From NCBI GenBank assembly GCA_021740825.1, contig JAIOZA010000003.1, positions 89,085 through 153,084 on the forward strand: a stretch of DNA of 64,000 nt. Direction: 5' to 3'. Below the pieces are notes generated by a model. It searched no databases and was not told where the DNA came from. It saw only the letters and a program-made list of their open reading frames with translations. The DNA comes from Bacteroidia bacterium. Lineage in GTDB: Bacteria; Bacteroidota; Bacteroidia; B-17B0; Aurantibacillaceae. Positions 25,975 through 35,503 of the stretch are shown piece by piece; positions within the stretch are counted from its first letter, which is position 1, and each line of letters starts with the position of its first letter. The translations under genes were made by a program, and so were the position numbers.

Positions 25975-27012
25975 ATGAAAAAAACAAGAATATTTTACGC
26001 TGTTCAAGCTACCGGAAATGGACATGTTAGTCGTGCTCAGCAATTATATCCTTATTTGCAAAAATTTGGAGAAGTAGATTTTTTTTTAAGTGGCAATAAT
26101 GCCAATTTAGATTTTAATTTGCCGGTTAAATACAGAAGTAAAGGTTGCAGTTTGCATTATAGTAAATGTGGTGGGTTAAATTATTTTGATGTAGTGAAAA
26201 ACATTAAACCTTACATGATGTATAAAGATGCCAAATCTTTACCACTCGAAAAATATGATGTCATTATAAATGATTTTGATTTTGTAACTTCTTTGGCTTG
26301 CAAATTAAAAAAATTGCCATCCGTTCAATTAGGGCATCAAGCAAGTTTTCAATCTGATTCTACACCACGTCCGGATAAAAAAAGTGTAGTGGGCGAAACC
26401 ATATTAAAACACTATGCTCCCGCCACTAATCATATTGGTTTTCACTTTCAAAACTATGATTCGTTTATTTTACCTCCTGTAATAAAAGAGGAATTTATAA
26501 ATGCAACACCTGCAGATTTAAAACATGTAACCGTTTATTTACCTTCTTTTCAAGAGCATTGTTTACTTGAAGCATTTAATAAATTACCACACATTAATTT
26601 CCATTGGTTTTTAGAAAGTGTTAAATCAATTAGAATTGAAAAAAACATTACGTACTATCCCATTAATCAATCTTTATTTAATAAAAGCTTATTAAGCTGC
26701 CATGGTTTAATAACCGGAGGAGGTTTTGAAACTCCTTCGGAAGCTTTATTTCTTGGTAAAAAATTAATTAGTATTCCAATTAAAAACCATTACGAGCAGC
26801 AATGTAATGCGGCAGCAATTAAGCAAATGGGGGTACAAGTATTGCAAACAATTGGAGCTGATTTTTCGGATATTATAGAAAAGTGGTTTGACGGTAATAA
26901 CAACAATCCAAAAATTAAAGCAAATAACATTAACGAAACCCTACAATTTTTATTTGATACGTATCCAGTTACTAATAATGTTAAGATAGAAGAAGCAACA
27001 TTGTTTATATAA
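25975..27012 (+). CDS. Glycosyltransferase, GT-B fold MurG/GT28-like
   Basis: The 345-residue protein starts KKTRIFYAVQATGNGHVSRAQ, the glycine-rich N-terminal loop of GT-B enzymes (GNGHxxR). The C-terminal half has the nucleotide-sugar site SCHGLITGGGFETPSEALFLGK and IPIKNHYEQQCNAAAI, typical of GT1/GT28 transferases. It lies in tandem with the LpxH-like phosphoesterase. The substrate is unknown; a glycolipid role is inferred from this pairing. Confidence 0.82.
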   Translation: MKKTRIFYAVQATGNGHVSRAQQLYPYLQKFGEVDFFLSGNNANLDFNLPVKYRSKGCSLHYSKCGGLNYFDVVKNIKPYMMYKDAKSLPLEKYDVIINDFDFVTSLACKLKKLPSVQLGHQASFQSDSTPRPDKKSVVGETILKHYAPATNHIGFHFQNYDSFILPPVIKEEFINATPADLKHVTVYLPSFQEHCLLEAFNKLPHINFHWFLESVKSIRIEKNITYYPINQSLFNKSLLSCHGLITGGGFETPSEALFLGKKLISIPIKNHYEQQCNAAAIKQMGVQVLQTIGADFSDIIEKWFDGNNNNPKIKANNINETLQFLFDTYPVTNNVKIEEATLFI

Positions 27013-27126
27013 TTTCAATCGTCATATATTATTGGCGGCTTTGCTTGTTCCTATTTTTATATACTGAAAAAAAATAATTGTTCCTTAGAATTGTTTTTGT
27101 TCTAATTTTAAAATTAAAGATAAAAG

Positions 27127-29361
27127 TTATCGTCTTTTCTTATAGCGTTTTTCATTTCTAATTTCAATTTGTTTAGGAATTGCGCTCTGCACAAATTCAA
27201 AATCTAATTGTTTTTTCACTAAATCGGCACGTTTAACTTTAATGGTTACTTTATCTCCCAACGAGTAAATACGACCAGTTCGGCGACCAACAACACGGTA
27301 ATTGTCCTCATCAAAGATATATTGATCATCTTTCATATCGCGCATATTGACGCGACCTTCACATTTGTTTTCAATAATCTCTACAAAAATTCCCCATTCG
27401 GTTACACCACTAATTACCCCTTCAAAATCCTGCCCAATTTTATCTTCTAAATATTCTACTTGTTTATATTTAATAGATGCACGCTCAGCATCAGATGCTA
27501 ATTTTTCCATTTCAGAAGAATGTTTACACAACAATTCTAACTCATCCGATTTTAAATAATGGGTATGATTTAATTTCGCTTCCAACAAACGATGCACCAT
27601 TACATCGGGGTAACGACGAATTGGGGATGTAAAATGGGTATAGTAATCAAATCCTAATCCATAGTGCCCTACATTTTTGGTAGTATAAACAGCTTTTGGC
27701 ATTGAGCGAACAGCAAGCAGTTCAATCATGCTTTGTTCTTTTTTATCTTTAACGTCTTGCAATAATTTATTAATAGATTGCGCTGTTTTTTGTCGGTTGC
27801 CGACCGAAACCGAATACCCAAAACGTTCTACAAAGGTATTAAGCTCCAATAATTTTTCATCTTTTGGTACATCATGTATCCGATATACAACTGCATCAGA
27901 ACCTTTATCTTTTTTATCTTTTTCTTTTGTCACCCTGAGCGAAGTCGAAGGGTCTTTGGTATTAGGTTTTGTTTTACCTAAAAACTCAGCCACTTTTTTA
28001 TTGGCCAATAACATAAAATCTTCAATTAATTTATGCGCATCTTTTTGTGTTTTAAAATACACACCTGTTGGCGCACCCGCCTCATCTAACTGAAATTTCA
28101 CTTCAGCTTTATCAAAAAAGATGGAGCCTTTTGATGTTCGTTCAGTTCTTAATAATTTTGCTAAATGATCCAATGTAAATATTTCTTCTTTGTAGGGACC
28201 TTCAAGCGTTTCGATAACGGTTTGTACTTCTTCATACGAAAAACGATGATCGCTGTAAATAATAGTTTTGCCAAACCATTGATTTTGAATTTGTGCAAAT
28301 TCATCTAATTCAAATACAGCACTAAAGCAATATTTTTCTTCATGTGGACGAAGTGAACAAGCAAAATTACTCAATACTTCAGGTAACATGGGCACACAGC
28401 GATCTACTAAGTACACTGAGGTTGCACGACTTACTGCTTCTTCATCTAAAATAGTATGTGGTTTTAGGTAATGAGTTACATCTGCAATATGCACACCAAC
28501 TTCCCAATTTCCATTTTCTAATTTTTGTAATGATAAAGCATCATCAAAATCTTTTGCATCGTGTGGGTCAATGGTAAATGTTGTAATATGCCTAAAATCT
28601 CTACGTTTGGCAATTTCTTCGGGAGTAATTTCGGTTGCTAATTTTTTTGCAGCAGCTTCAACTTCTGGCGCAAAAGCCATAGGCAGACCGTATTCAGCCA
28701 TGATGGCGTTTATTTCTGTTTCGTGTTCACCAGAATTACCTAATACTTCCACAACTTTTCCGTTTGGATTTTCTGACCCTCGTTTCCATTCCGATAATTC
28801 TACTAAAACTTTTTGTCCGTTTGTAGCTCCATTAATATCAGCCAAGGGAACAAAAAAATCAACATGTAATTTAGTATAATCAGGAACAACAAAAGCAAAT
28901 TTTGGATTGATTTGAATACTGCCAACAAATTTTGTTTTGCGACGTTTTATCACTTCAACCACTTCCCCTTCGGCTTTGCCGCGTCCACGTTGTGGGTGGA
29001 CTACTATTTTTACTAAATCCCCATGTAAAGCATCTTTGGTTCTTCTAAAGGGAATAAATACATCTGGTACATCAGCAGAAATAATAACGAAAGCTGTTCC
29101 TTGTGTTGTAAAATCAATGGTGCCGGTTTGATAGGCTTTAGATTCTTTTGCTTGGTATTTCCCAACTTCTTTTTCAATGACAAAACCTTGATATTTAAGT
29201 TCCTCTAGCGTTTCTAATAATGCAAACCGATCGCTTTCATTATCAATTTCCATAGCAGCTCCAAGCTGCTTATAGTTAAATGATTTTCCGTCGTTATGTT
29301 TTAAAAACGCTAATACTTCTTCAAATAAATAGCGCTTAGGTTGTTTTTTGGATTTTGCCAT
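27127..29361 (-). CDS. rnr: Ribonuclease R
   Basis: RNase R is a processive 3'-5' exoribonuclease that degrades structured RNA. From ATG 29361 (MAKSKKQPKRYLFEE) the protein is 744 residues. It has an N-terminal winged-helix/cold-shock region, the RNB catalytic domain (TIDPHDAKDFDDALS, with metal-binding aspartates) and a C-terminal S1 domain (EGVISGVTEWGIFVEIIEN). A -7-like TATCTTTA box at 29393-29400 makes the longer TTG start at 29406 unlikely. Around residues 468-482 a Lys-rich loop contains DPSTSLRVT, which is a translated copy of a dispersed DNA repeat. Confidence 0.95.
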   Translation of the reverse strand: MAKSKKQPKRYLFEEVLAFLKHNDGKSFNYKQLGAAMEIDNESDRFALLETLEELKYQGFVIEKEVGKYQAKESKAYQTGTIDFTTQGTAFVIISADVPDVFIPFRRTKDALHGDLVKIVVHPQRGRGKAEGEVVEVIKRRKTKFVGSIQINPKFAFVVPDYTKLHVDFFVPLADINGATNGQKVLVELSEWKRGSENPNGKVVEVLGNSGEHETEINAIMAEYGLPMAFAPEVEAAAKKLATEITPEEIAKRRDFRHITTFTIDPHDAKDFDDALSLQKLENGNWEVGVHIADVTHYLKPHTILDEEAVSRATSVYLVDRCVPMLPEVLSNFACSLRPHEEKYCFSAVFELDEFAQIQNQWFGKTIIYSDHRFSYEEVQTVIETLEGPYKEEIFTLDHLAKLLRTERTSKGSIFFDKAEVKFQLDEAGAPTGVYFKTQKDAHKLIEDFMLLANKKVAEFLGKTKPNTKDPSTSLRVTKEKDKKDKGSDAVVYRIHDVPKDEKLLELNTFVERFGYSVSVGNRQKTAQSINKLLQDVKDKKEQSMIELLAVRSMPKAVYTTKNVGHYGLGFDYYTHFTSPIRRYPDVMVHRLLEAKLNHTHYLKSDELELLCKHSSEMEKLASDAERASIKYKQVEYLEDKIGQDFEGVISGVTEWGIFVEIIENKCEGRVNMRDMKDDQYIFDEDNYRVVGRRTGRIYSLGDKVTIKVKRADLVKKQLDFEFVQSAIPKQIEIRNEKRYKKRR
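27931..27954 (-). repeat. Dispersed repeat fragment inside rnr, translated in frame
   Basis: CACCCTGAGCGAAGTCGAAG-GGTC is nearly the same as the intergenic copy at 921-944. On the reverse strand it adds the residues DPSTSLRVT to RNase R without disturbing the frame, in a charged loop just before the conserved VVYRIHDVP. Confidence 0.75.
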
Positions 29362-29545
29362 ATATAACAAGTACATTAAATTGCACCCTATGTAAAGATA
29401 ATTCAATAAAAGGCATTTTTATTAAAAATTAAAAATAAATTATGTACCAAGGAGTCTATTATGGAATCGACTTGATTTCTTTTACACTAAACATTAGGAT
29501 AAATCATTGTTATTGGTAAACTTTGGTTGCAATAATAATCTTTAA

Positions 29546-32500
29546 TTGAAAAAATCGCTATTCTCTCCACTTTTTATTTTTCTCCTTTTCTTTTGGGGGT
29601 TGATACTTGTTAATACAAGTCATGCGCAAACTCATTCCTATTCCATAAAGAAAAGATTGTACACATATGCTGATGGTTTACCTGCAAGAGCTGTAAATTG
29701 CGGCGTTCAGGACAAATATGGTTTTTTATGGTTTGGAACAAGAAATGGTCTATGTAGATTTGATGGAAAAAATTTCCAAAACTTTATTCAAACTGTACAC
29801 GGTTTACGTGGCAGAGAAATTACGGAACTCTACTATGATAATAATGATGGTGTATTAATTATTTATAATCAAAAAAGTGCTAATAATAAGGACACCTTAA
29901 TGCACATTGACGTTATGAATATTAATACCCTTAAAGTAAAGCCTTTTGAAAGTTATTATCCAAATGCACCTTTTAAGGAGGAGCAAATCCATTCGGTTAA
30001 AAAATCATTTAATAGCGAAGCAATTTACTTTTATCCAAAACCCTTTTATGCCGTTTTTTTTGAATCTAAAGGTTCTATAAAATCATGGTTGCTAGGCAAA
30101 AGTTTAAATTTTACAAAAAAAGAAAATGCCATTATTAAAACCGGGAAATTTATTAGCGACAAAACCGGTATCGGAATAGTTATTTCGCCGCATACATCAT
30201 CTGTTGACATCACTAAAGAATCATTGCTCATATTTAACGATAGTACGATTGTTTTATATCCCGACCATTGGGCTTATTTTGTTTACAGAAACAAAAACGG
30301 CTACACCGTTTGTCAAAATAATTCAATAGGAAAAAAGCAATACTTTCAAGTAAGTTTTAATGGCGAGTTTAAAAAATTAGATTCCTTGACTAATAACTAT
30401 TATCCTTTTTTATACCCTGAAAATTATATTTATAATCAGCATTTATTTTCAGAGACAGCTTTTAATATTAGCGAAAATGATATTTTAAAAATTGCATCTT
30501 CAAAAGAAAATCTTGAAGGCGGTGAAGAAAAAATAATGAGGTCTACTGTTATCTCAGCATTTAAGGATCATTTAGAAAATTATTGGTTTTGCACTACAGA
30601 AGGAATAGTAAAAGTAGATTACAAAAAAGTAAACTTTAAAAAGGACTTTGTGCAAGCGCAGTTTAAAGGAGAAGCCGATTTGTCAACCAGAGGTATTTAT
30701 GCTTCAAGTGAATTGTTAATGGGATCGTTGTTTGATTTTTTTGCAATTAAAAATAAAAACACAATTGAACAATTAAATCTAAAGGAGAACTTTGCCATTA
30801 AAAAAGTAAACAATGATTTTTGGTTAGGATCTTTTCGGCTTCATAAATATAATGGGCTTACAAAAAAGTTGGAATATAAACTCGAATCCAATAATCAAGA
30901 GATTTGGGCCATTGAAGAATTAAATAAAAATCAATTAGTGCTTGGTTGTACTTCCGGATTATCCATATATAATATATCTAGTAATACGATTATAAAGGTA
31001 ACATCAACAAAATTTACTATACCAAAATTAGTTTATCGCATTACAAAGATGAGTGCAAATCAATTACTAGTTATTGCTAGTAATGGCATATTTATAATAA
31101 ATGCGATGGGCCAAATTAGTAATTGCTATGCGGATGTTGCTAAAGGGAATTTACCATTTGATGCTATCAACGATGTATTAGTAGATAGCGATAGTTTATT
31201 TTGGATTGCAACAGCTAACGACGGACTTTTTTCGTGGGATAAAAACAAAAATAAATTTGAGCAATTCGGTTCAGAAAATGGATTTTTATCGAATACAATG
31301 TACCGAATTGAAGAAGATGGTTATGGTAAATTATGGATTAGTACAGATTTTGGATTAGCAAAATTTAATAAACAAACTAAAACAGCAAAAGTATTTACAG
31401 AGGCAGATGGCATTACGCACAATGAGTTTAACCGATCATCAAGCTTTAAAGCAAGTGATGGCAGATTATATTTTGGCGGATTAAAAGGGATAACAAGTTT
31501 TAATCCTAGAGATTTTGCGGAAGATGACATTCAAAAAAATTACCCTTTTTTAGTTGATAAAGTGAGTCAGTACAATTTTAAATTGAATAGGGAAGAAGAC
31601 AATACCATCAATTTTAAAAAAAGTAATGCGCTGTTGTTATATGAAAATAATAATGTTAATCTGCTTATTAAACTATTAGATTTTGAAGAAGGGGGAAATT
31701 TATTCGCCTATCAAATTGAAGGCTATAATGCCGAATGGATTTACCAAAAGGATGAATTGATTAAATTAAATAATTTACCTGCTGGAAATTATACACTAAC
31801 GGCAAAAGCACAATGTGTTGATGGGAGATGGAATGAAACTCAACTACACATTCCAATTGTTGTTATTAAACCTTTTTATAAATCGTGGTGGTTTATTATT
31901 AGCGTTGCCGTGCTAACCCTTTTATTTATTATTATTATAATAAATTATAGAACACGGATTGTAAAAAAACAAAATGATAAATTAGAGGCTATTGTTTCTG
32001 ACCGAACATCTGAATTAAAAAATTCCTTGTCCGAACAAATAGCATTAATGCAAGAGGTGCATCATCGGGTAAAAAATAATTTACAATCTGTTGGTGCTAT
32101 TATTCAAATGCAAATGAGGGCTACTAAAAACGAAAGTAACCAATCGGTTTTAAAAGACACCTATCGTCGATTAAACTCTATGACGATGGTGCACGAAATG
32201 TTGCTAAATAAAGAAAAGATAGAATATATTGATGTAAATGTTTACATCAATGAAATGATTATTAAACTCAATGAATTATTTTTGGACGAATCGAGTCCGA
32301 TAAAATTCAAATTAGATATTGAAGCTGTAAAGTTTAATATTAATAATTGTGTGGCTTTAGGAATGATTACATCTGAAATTATTAGTAACGCTATTAAGTA
32401 TGCCTTTCATAACATTCAAGCACCTTTAATTACCATAACATTAAAGTATGTGAAAGAAGAAAAAACAATTTATTACTGTATTGTAGACAATGGAATTGGT

Positions 32501-32641
32501 ATTAACTTAGATAAAAAAAATGCAGGAATAGGATTACGATTATTAGATATTTTTTCAAGACAAATTGAAGGAGAATATGAGTTAATAAATAATCAGGGAA
32601 CCAGTTATATATTTAAAATACCATTTACTAAAAATGAATAG
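29546..32641 (+). CDS. Two-component propeller sensor histidine kinase (HisKA_2)
   Basis: This is a 1031-residue membrane sensor kinase. A TTG start gives a signal peptide (LFSPLFIFLLFFWGLILVNTSHA). Two-component-regulator propeller repeats fill the periplasmic part (e.g. GVQDKYGFLWFGTRNGLCRF, YRIEEDGYGKLWISTDFGLA). A Y_Y_Y domain follows (~700-770, NLPAGNYTLTAKAQCVDG). One TM helix is at ~779-801. The cytoplasmic HisKA_2 domain has EVHHRVKNNLQSVGAI (His839/840), and the HATPase has DNGIGINL. Its gene overlaps the next regulator gene by eight bases. Propeller sensors in Bacteroidota often detect glycans or cell-surface cues; the ligand here is unknown. Confidence 0.92.
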   Translation: MKKSLFSPLFIFLLFFWGLILVNTSHAQTHSYSIKKRLYTYADGLPARAVNCGVQDKYGFLWFGTRNGLCRFDGKNFQNFIQTVHGLRGREITELYYDNNDGVLIIYNQKSANNKDTLMHIDVMNINTLKVKPFESYYPNAPFKEEQIHSVKKSFNSEAIYFYPKPFYAVFFESKGSIKSWLLGKSLNFTKKENAIIKTGKFISDKTGIGIVISPHTSSVDITKESLLIFNDSTIVLYPDHWAYFVYRNKNGYTVCQNNSIGKKQYFQVSFNGEFKKLDSLTNNYYPFLYPENYIYNQHLFSETAFNISENDILKIASSKENLEGGEEKIMRSTVISAFKDHLENYWFCTTEGIVKVDYKKVNFKKDFVQAQFKGEADLSTRGIYASSELLMGSLFDFFAIKNKNTIEQLNLKENFAIKKVNNDFWLGSFRLHKYNGLTKKLEYKLESNNQEIWAIEELNKNQLVLGCTSGLSIYNISSNTIIKVTSTKFTIPKLVYRITKMSANQLLVIASNGIFIINAMGQISNCYADVAKGNLPFDAINDVLVDSDSLFWIATANDGLFSWDKNKNKFEQFGSENGFLSNTMYRIEEDGYGKLWISTDFGLAKFNKQTKTAKVFTEADGITHNEFNRSSSFKASDGRLYFGGLKGITSFNPRDFAEDDIQKNYPFLVDKVSQYNFKLNREEDNTINFKKSNALLLYENNNVNLLIKLLDFEEGGNLFAYQIEGYNAEWIYQKDELIKLNNLPAGNYTLTAKAQCVDGRWNETQLHIPIVVIKPFYKSWWFIISVAVLTLLFIIIIINYRTRIVKKQNDKLEAIVSDRTSELKNSLSEQIALMQEVHHRVKNNLQSVGAIIQMQMRATKNESNQSVLKDTYRRLNSMTMVHEMLLNKEKIEYIDVNVYINEMIIKLNELFLDESSPIKFKLDIEAVKFNINNCVALGMITSEIISNAIKYAFHNIQAPLITITLKYVKEEKTIYYCIVDNGIGINLDKKNAGIGLRLLDIFSRQIEGEYELINNQGTSYIFKIPFTKNE

Positions 32642-33311
32642 CAACTTAAAAATAGTAATTGTAGAGGATGAAGTTTTAATTGCAGAATTTATTAAAGACA
32701 TTCTTTTGTCTTTTAATTTTACTGAAGTGAAACTTGCACATAATAAAAAGCAAGCAAGGTCGCTGCTTACCGATTTTTTTCCAGACGCAGTTTTGTTAGA
32801 TATTAGAATGAAAGGTGAATTAGATGGTATTGAGTTAGCTAACGAAATAAATGAAAAATATAAAATACCTTTTGTTTTTATTTCCGCACATTCTGATAGA
32901 GAAATAATTGAAAAAGCCATTAACACAAAGCCCATAACCTATATTACAAAACCAATTAAAGAAGCGGATGTGTTTGCAGCAATTCAATTAGTAAAACAAA
33001 AACTTAAGGACGATGCCGCCTATTTTTTGCTAATAAAGAATGGTTACGAAAATATTAAACTGTTTTTTGATGATATCTTATATGTAAAAAGCGACGATAA
33101 TTATATTCATATTTTTACAACGGATGACAAACATACGATTCGAAACTCATTGGAATGGTTTAAAGATAATATTAAAAACAATTTGTTTCAACGCGCCCAT
33201 CGCTCTTACATTGTAAACAAATCTAAAATAACTAAAACTAAATCTAAAAGTGTATTTATTGGAGACATCGAAATACCGCTATCTAGAGGACATCAGATAA
33301 AACTTGATTAA
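32634..33311 (+). CDS. LytTR-family response regulator
   Basis: The 225-residue protein has a receiver domain (IVEDEVLIAEFIKD; phospho-acceptor Asp56 in VLLDIRMKG; TYITKPI). A LytTR DNA-binding domain follows at ~130-225 (ILYVKSDDNYIHIF, FQRAHRSYIVNKSKI, PLSRGHQIKL). It overlaps the kinase gene by eight bases, so the two are coupled. A paired direct repeat with 21-base spacing begins 82 bases past its stop, in front of mqo, and again in front of the giant T9SS gene at 37331. This is the spacing LytTR dimers favour. Confidence 0.93.
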   Translation: MNSNLKIVIVEDEVLIAEFIKDILLSFNFTEVKLAHNKKQARSLLTDFFPDAVLLDIRMKGELDGIELANEINEKYKIPFVFISAHSDREIIEKAINTKPITYITKPIKEADVFAAIQLVKQKLKDDAAYFLLIKNGYENIKLFFDDILYVKSDDNYIHIFTTDDKHTIRNSLEWFKDNIKNNLFQRAHRSYIVNKSKITKTKSKSVFIGDIEIPLSRGHQIKLD

Positions 33312-33383
33312 CATTATTTTTCAACGTTAGGATTTTTCATTCATTTGCAATCAACTAAAGCATTTTAAGCTTATCATTTTAAC

Positions 33384-33470
33384 GTGAATCATGTCATTCA
33401 CATACAAAGTTAGGTTACTCACCCCAAAATGCTAAACAAATTGTTATTTTATCTAAATTAGTTTTTTAAA
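33384..33470 (+). promoter_or_regulatory. Conserved regulatory block upstream of mqo (21-bp direct repeat)
   Basis: GTCATTCAC (33393-33401) and GTTACTCAC (33414-33422) are direct repeats 21 bases apart; each is followed by a CAAA-rich stretch. GTGAAT (33384-33389) with ATTCAC (33396-33401) also forms an inverted repeat. Further on come ATTGTTATTT (33440-33449) and TTAGTTTTTTAAA (33458-33470). The same elements in the same order and spacing occur at 37236-37314 before the giant T9SS gene. Confidence 0.7.
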
Positions 33471-33485
33471 GTTTAATTCTCAAAC

Positions 33486-34910
33486 ATGAAGGAATCAAAA
33501 TATAGCCATCTCAAAAAAACAGAAACCGATGCTTTTTTAATTGGTGCCGGAATCATGAGCACTACGCTTGCAACGCTTCTTGTTGAACTATTTCCTGACT
33601 GGAAAATTCAAATAAGCGAACGCAGAAATAGTGGCGCCCAAGAAAGTTCTTCAAGCCTTAATAATGCTGGTACAGGGCATTCTGGCTATTGCGAATTAAA
33701 TTATACTCCCGAAGATGCAAATGGTAACATTGATATTTCTAAAGCTATTAATGTTCATAAAGCATTTTCAAAATCGGAAGAGTTTTGGCAGCACTTAATA
33801 GCTAGTGGAAAAATAAAGTCTGACATCTACACTATCTCAAAACACATCAGTTTTGTAACTGGTAAAAAAGATGTAGATTATTTGCGCAGAAGGTGGGAAA
33901 TAATGGCAAAATCGGATGAATTTGCAGATTTAGAATACTACACTACAAACGAGGATTTGTTAAAACAAATACCATTAATGATGGAGGGCAGAAACGGCAG
34001 TAATCCATGCGCAATTACGGTGCATGATGGTTATGATATTGACTATGGTAAAATTACAAAGTATTTTATTGAGAATCTTCACCAACATCATGTGGATGTG
34101 AATACCAATCACGAAGTAATTGATTTATATAAATTAGGCAATAAGTGGAACGTTATACAAAAAAATTTAGGCACTAACGAATTAAGTAAAATTGAAACAA
34201 AATTTGTTTTTATTGGTGCAGGCGGTGCTGCCATTACTTTATTAGAAAAATCGGAAATTCCCGAAGCCAAAGGCTATGCGGGCTTTCCGGTTTCTGGCGA
34301 ATGGTTAATTTGCGATAACCAAGAGGTTGTTGCAAAACATTTTTCTAAAGTATATGGTAGGCCAAGTGTAGGATCTCCTCCCATGTCAACACCACATCTT
34401 GATTTGAGAACCATCAACGGAAAGCAGTGTTTGCTTTTTGGGCCGTATGCAGGCATGTCAACCAAGTTTTTAAAACATGGCAGTTGGACCGATTTTTTTA
34501 AATCCATTAGATTAAACAATATTGGCGTGCTACTTGATGCGGGTGCTCGTAATTTAGGACTAACAAAATATTTAATAAACGAGTTGATTAAATCAAAAGC
34601 AGCTAGGTTTAATGTTTTAAAGGAGTATTATCCAAACGCTAATCCAAAGGATTGGAAAGCATCTGTAGCGGGGCAAAGAGTGCAAGTGATAAAAAAAGTG
34701 AATGGAAAAGGTGTGATTGAATTTGGCACTGAATTAGTTACTGCAAAAGACGGAAGCCTAGCTTGCTTGCTAGGCGCAAGTCCGGGAGCAGCAACTTCAG
34801 TAAAAGTGATGCTTGATGTTATAGAAACCTGTTTTACGTTGGATGCAACTACGAAAGAAAAATTAGCGGCAATGATTCCAACGTACGGTAAAAGGATAAG
34901 CGCAAAATAG
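33486..34910 (+). CDS. mqo: Malate:quinone oxidoreductase
   Basis: Mqo oxidises malate to oxaloacetate and passes electrons to quinone at the inner membrane, serving the TCA cycle. The 474-residue protein has the N-terminal FAD-binding AFLIGAGIMSTTLATLL and the family blocks SSSSLNNAGTGHSGYCELNY, FVFIGAGGAAITLLEKS and VSGEWLICDN. Its upstream region carries the same regulatory block as the gene at 37331. It is the only TCA-cycle gene here besides the aconitase fragment, and is far from it. Confidence 0.95.
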   Translation: MKESKYSHLKKTETDAFLIGAGIMSTTLATLLVELFPDWKIQISERRNSGAQESSSSLNNAGTGHSGYCELNYTPEDANGNIDISKAINVHKAFSKSEEFWQHLIASGKIKSDIYTISKHISFVTGKKDVDYLRRRWEIMAKSDEFADLEYYTTNEDLLKQIPLMMEGRNGSNPCAITVHDGYDIDYGKITKYFIENLHQHHVDVNTNHEVIDLYKLGNKWNVIQKNLGTNELSKIETKFVFIGAGGAAITLLEKSEIPEAKGYAGFPVSGEWLICDNQEVVAKHFSKVYGRPSVGSPPMSTPHLDLRTINGKQCLLFGPYAGMSTKFLKHGSWTDFFKSIRLNNIGVLLDAGARNLGLTKYLINELIKSKAARFNVLKEYYPNANPKDWKASVAGQRVQVIKKVNGKGVIEFGTELVTAKDGSLACLLGASPGAATSVKVMLDVIETCFTLDATTKEKLAAMIPTYGKRISAK

Positions 34911-34952
34911 TGCTTACACTAAATAGGTGTTTTAATTAACTACTTCGTCAAG

Positions 34953-35490
34953 CCCTAATTCATTTTTAATCATAATAATCAGTGTTATCTGCGTTCTATT
35001 AAAATTGTGAAACACCGCATCAAGTTCGGATAATCGATATTCCTAATCATTTTTAATCATAATAATCAGCGCTATCTGCGTTCTATTAAAATGATGAAAC
35101 ACCGCATCAAGTGCGGAATGGTAGAAACATCCTAAGTTAGTCATGCTGAACTTGATTCAGCATCTTAGTGTTTTACTTTCAATTGATATCCCTAATCATT
35201 TCTAATCATAATAATCTGCGTTATCTGCGTTCCATTAAAATCATGAAACTCCGCATCAAGTTCGAATAATCGATACCCCTAATCCTTTTTAATCATAATA
35301 ATCAGTGTTATCTGCGTTCCATTAAAATCATGAAACACCGCAACAATTTTGGAATGAGAGAAACATCCTTATTTAGTCATGCTGAACTTGATTCTGCATC
35401 TAAGTGTTTTACTTTTAATTGATATCCCTAATCATTTTTAATCATAATAATCAGTGTTATCTGCGTTCTATTAAAATGATGAAACACCGA
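34953..35490. repeat. Composite array of dispersed repeats (five ~76-base units in a ~236-base higher-order repeat)
   Basis: Five units start at about 34953, 35042, 35190, 35277 and 35426, each containing ATCATAATAATC, TATCTGCGTTC and GAAACACCG or GAAACTCCG; the third has a shortened ATCAGTG part. Units 1-2 and 3-4 are joined by a short linker (TAATCGATA). Units 2-3 and 4-5 are joined by a ~75-base linker holding ATGCTGAACTTGATTCAGCAT or a one-base variant. The pattern is a ~236-base block repeated twice plus a partial third. It fills most of the 593-base gap between the convergent mqo and flavoprotein genes. No coding potential is seen. Confidence 0.85.
35143..35163. repeat. Hairpin-forming word ATGCTGAA-CTTGA-TTCAGCAT
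   Basis: Eight-base arms with a five-base loop lie in the longer linker of the array. The second linker copy (35377-35397) has one changed base in the right arm (TTCTGCAT), so the hairpin is partly broken there. Confidence 0.7.
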
Positions 35491-35503
35491 ATAAAAAACA
35501 GCC

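Noticed and set aside
27728..28093. 121-codon forward frame inside rnr
   Set aside because: Antisense shadow; its LSEVEGS part is just the dispersed repeat read on the other strand.
34953..35490. Repeat array considered as CRISPR
   Set aside because: Units are long and imperfect, with two alternating conserved linkers and no unique spacers; no cas genes are present.
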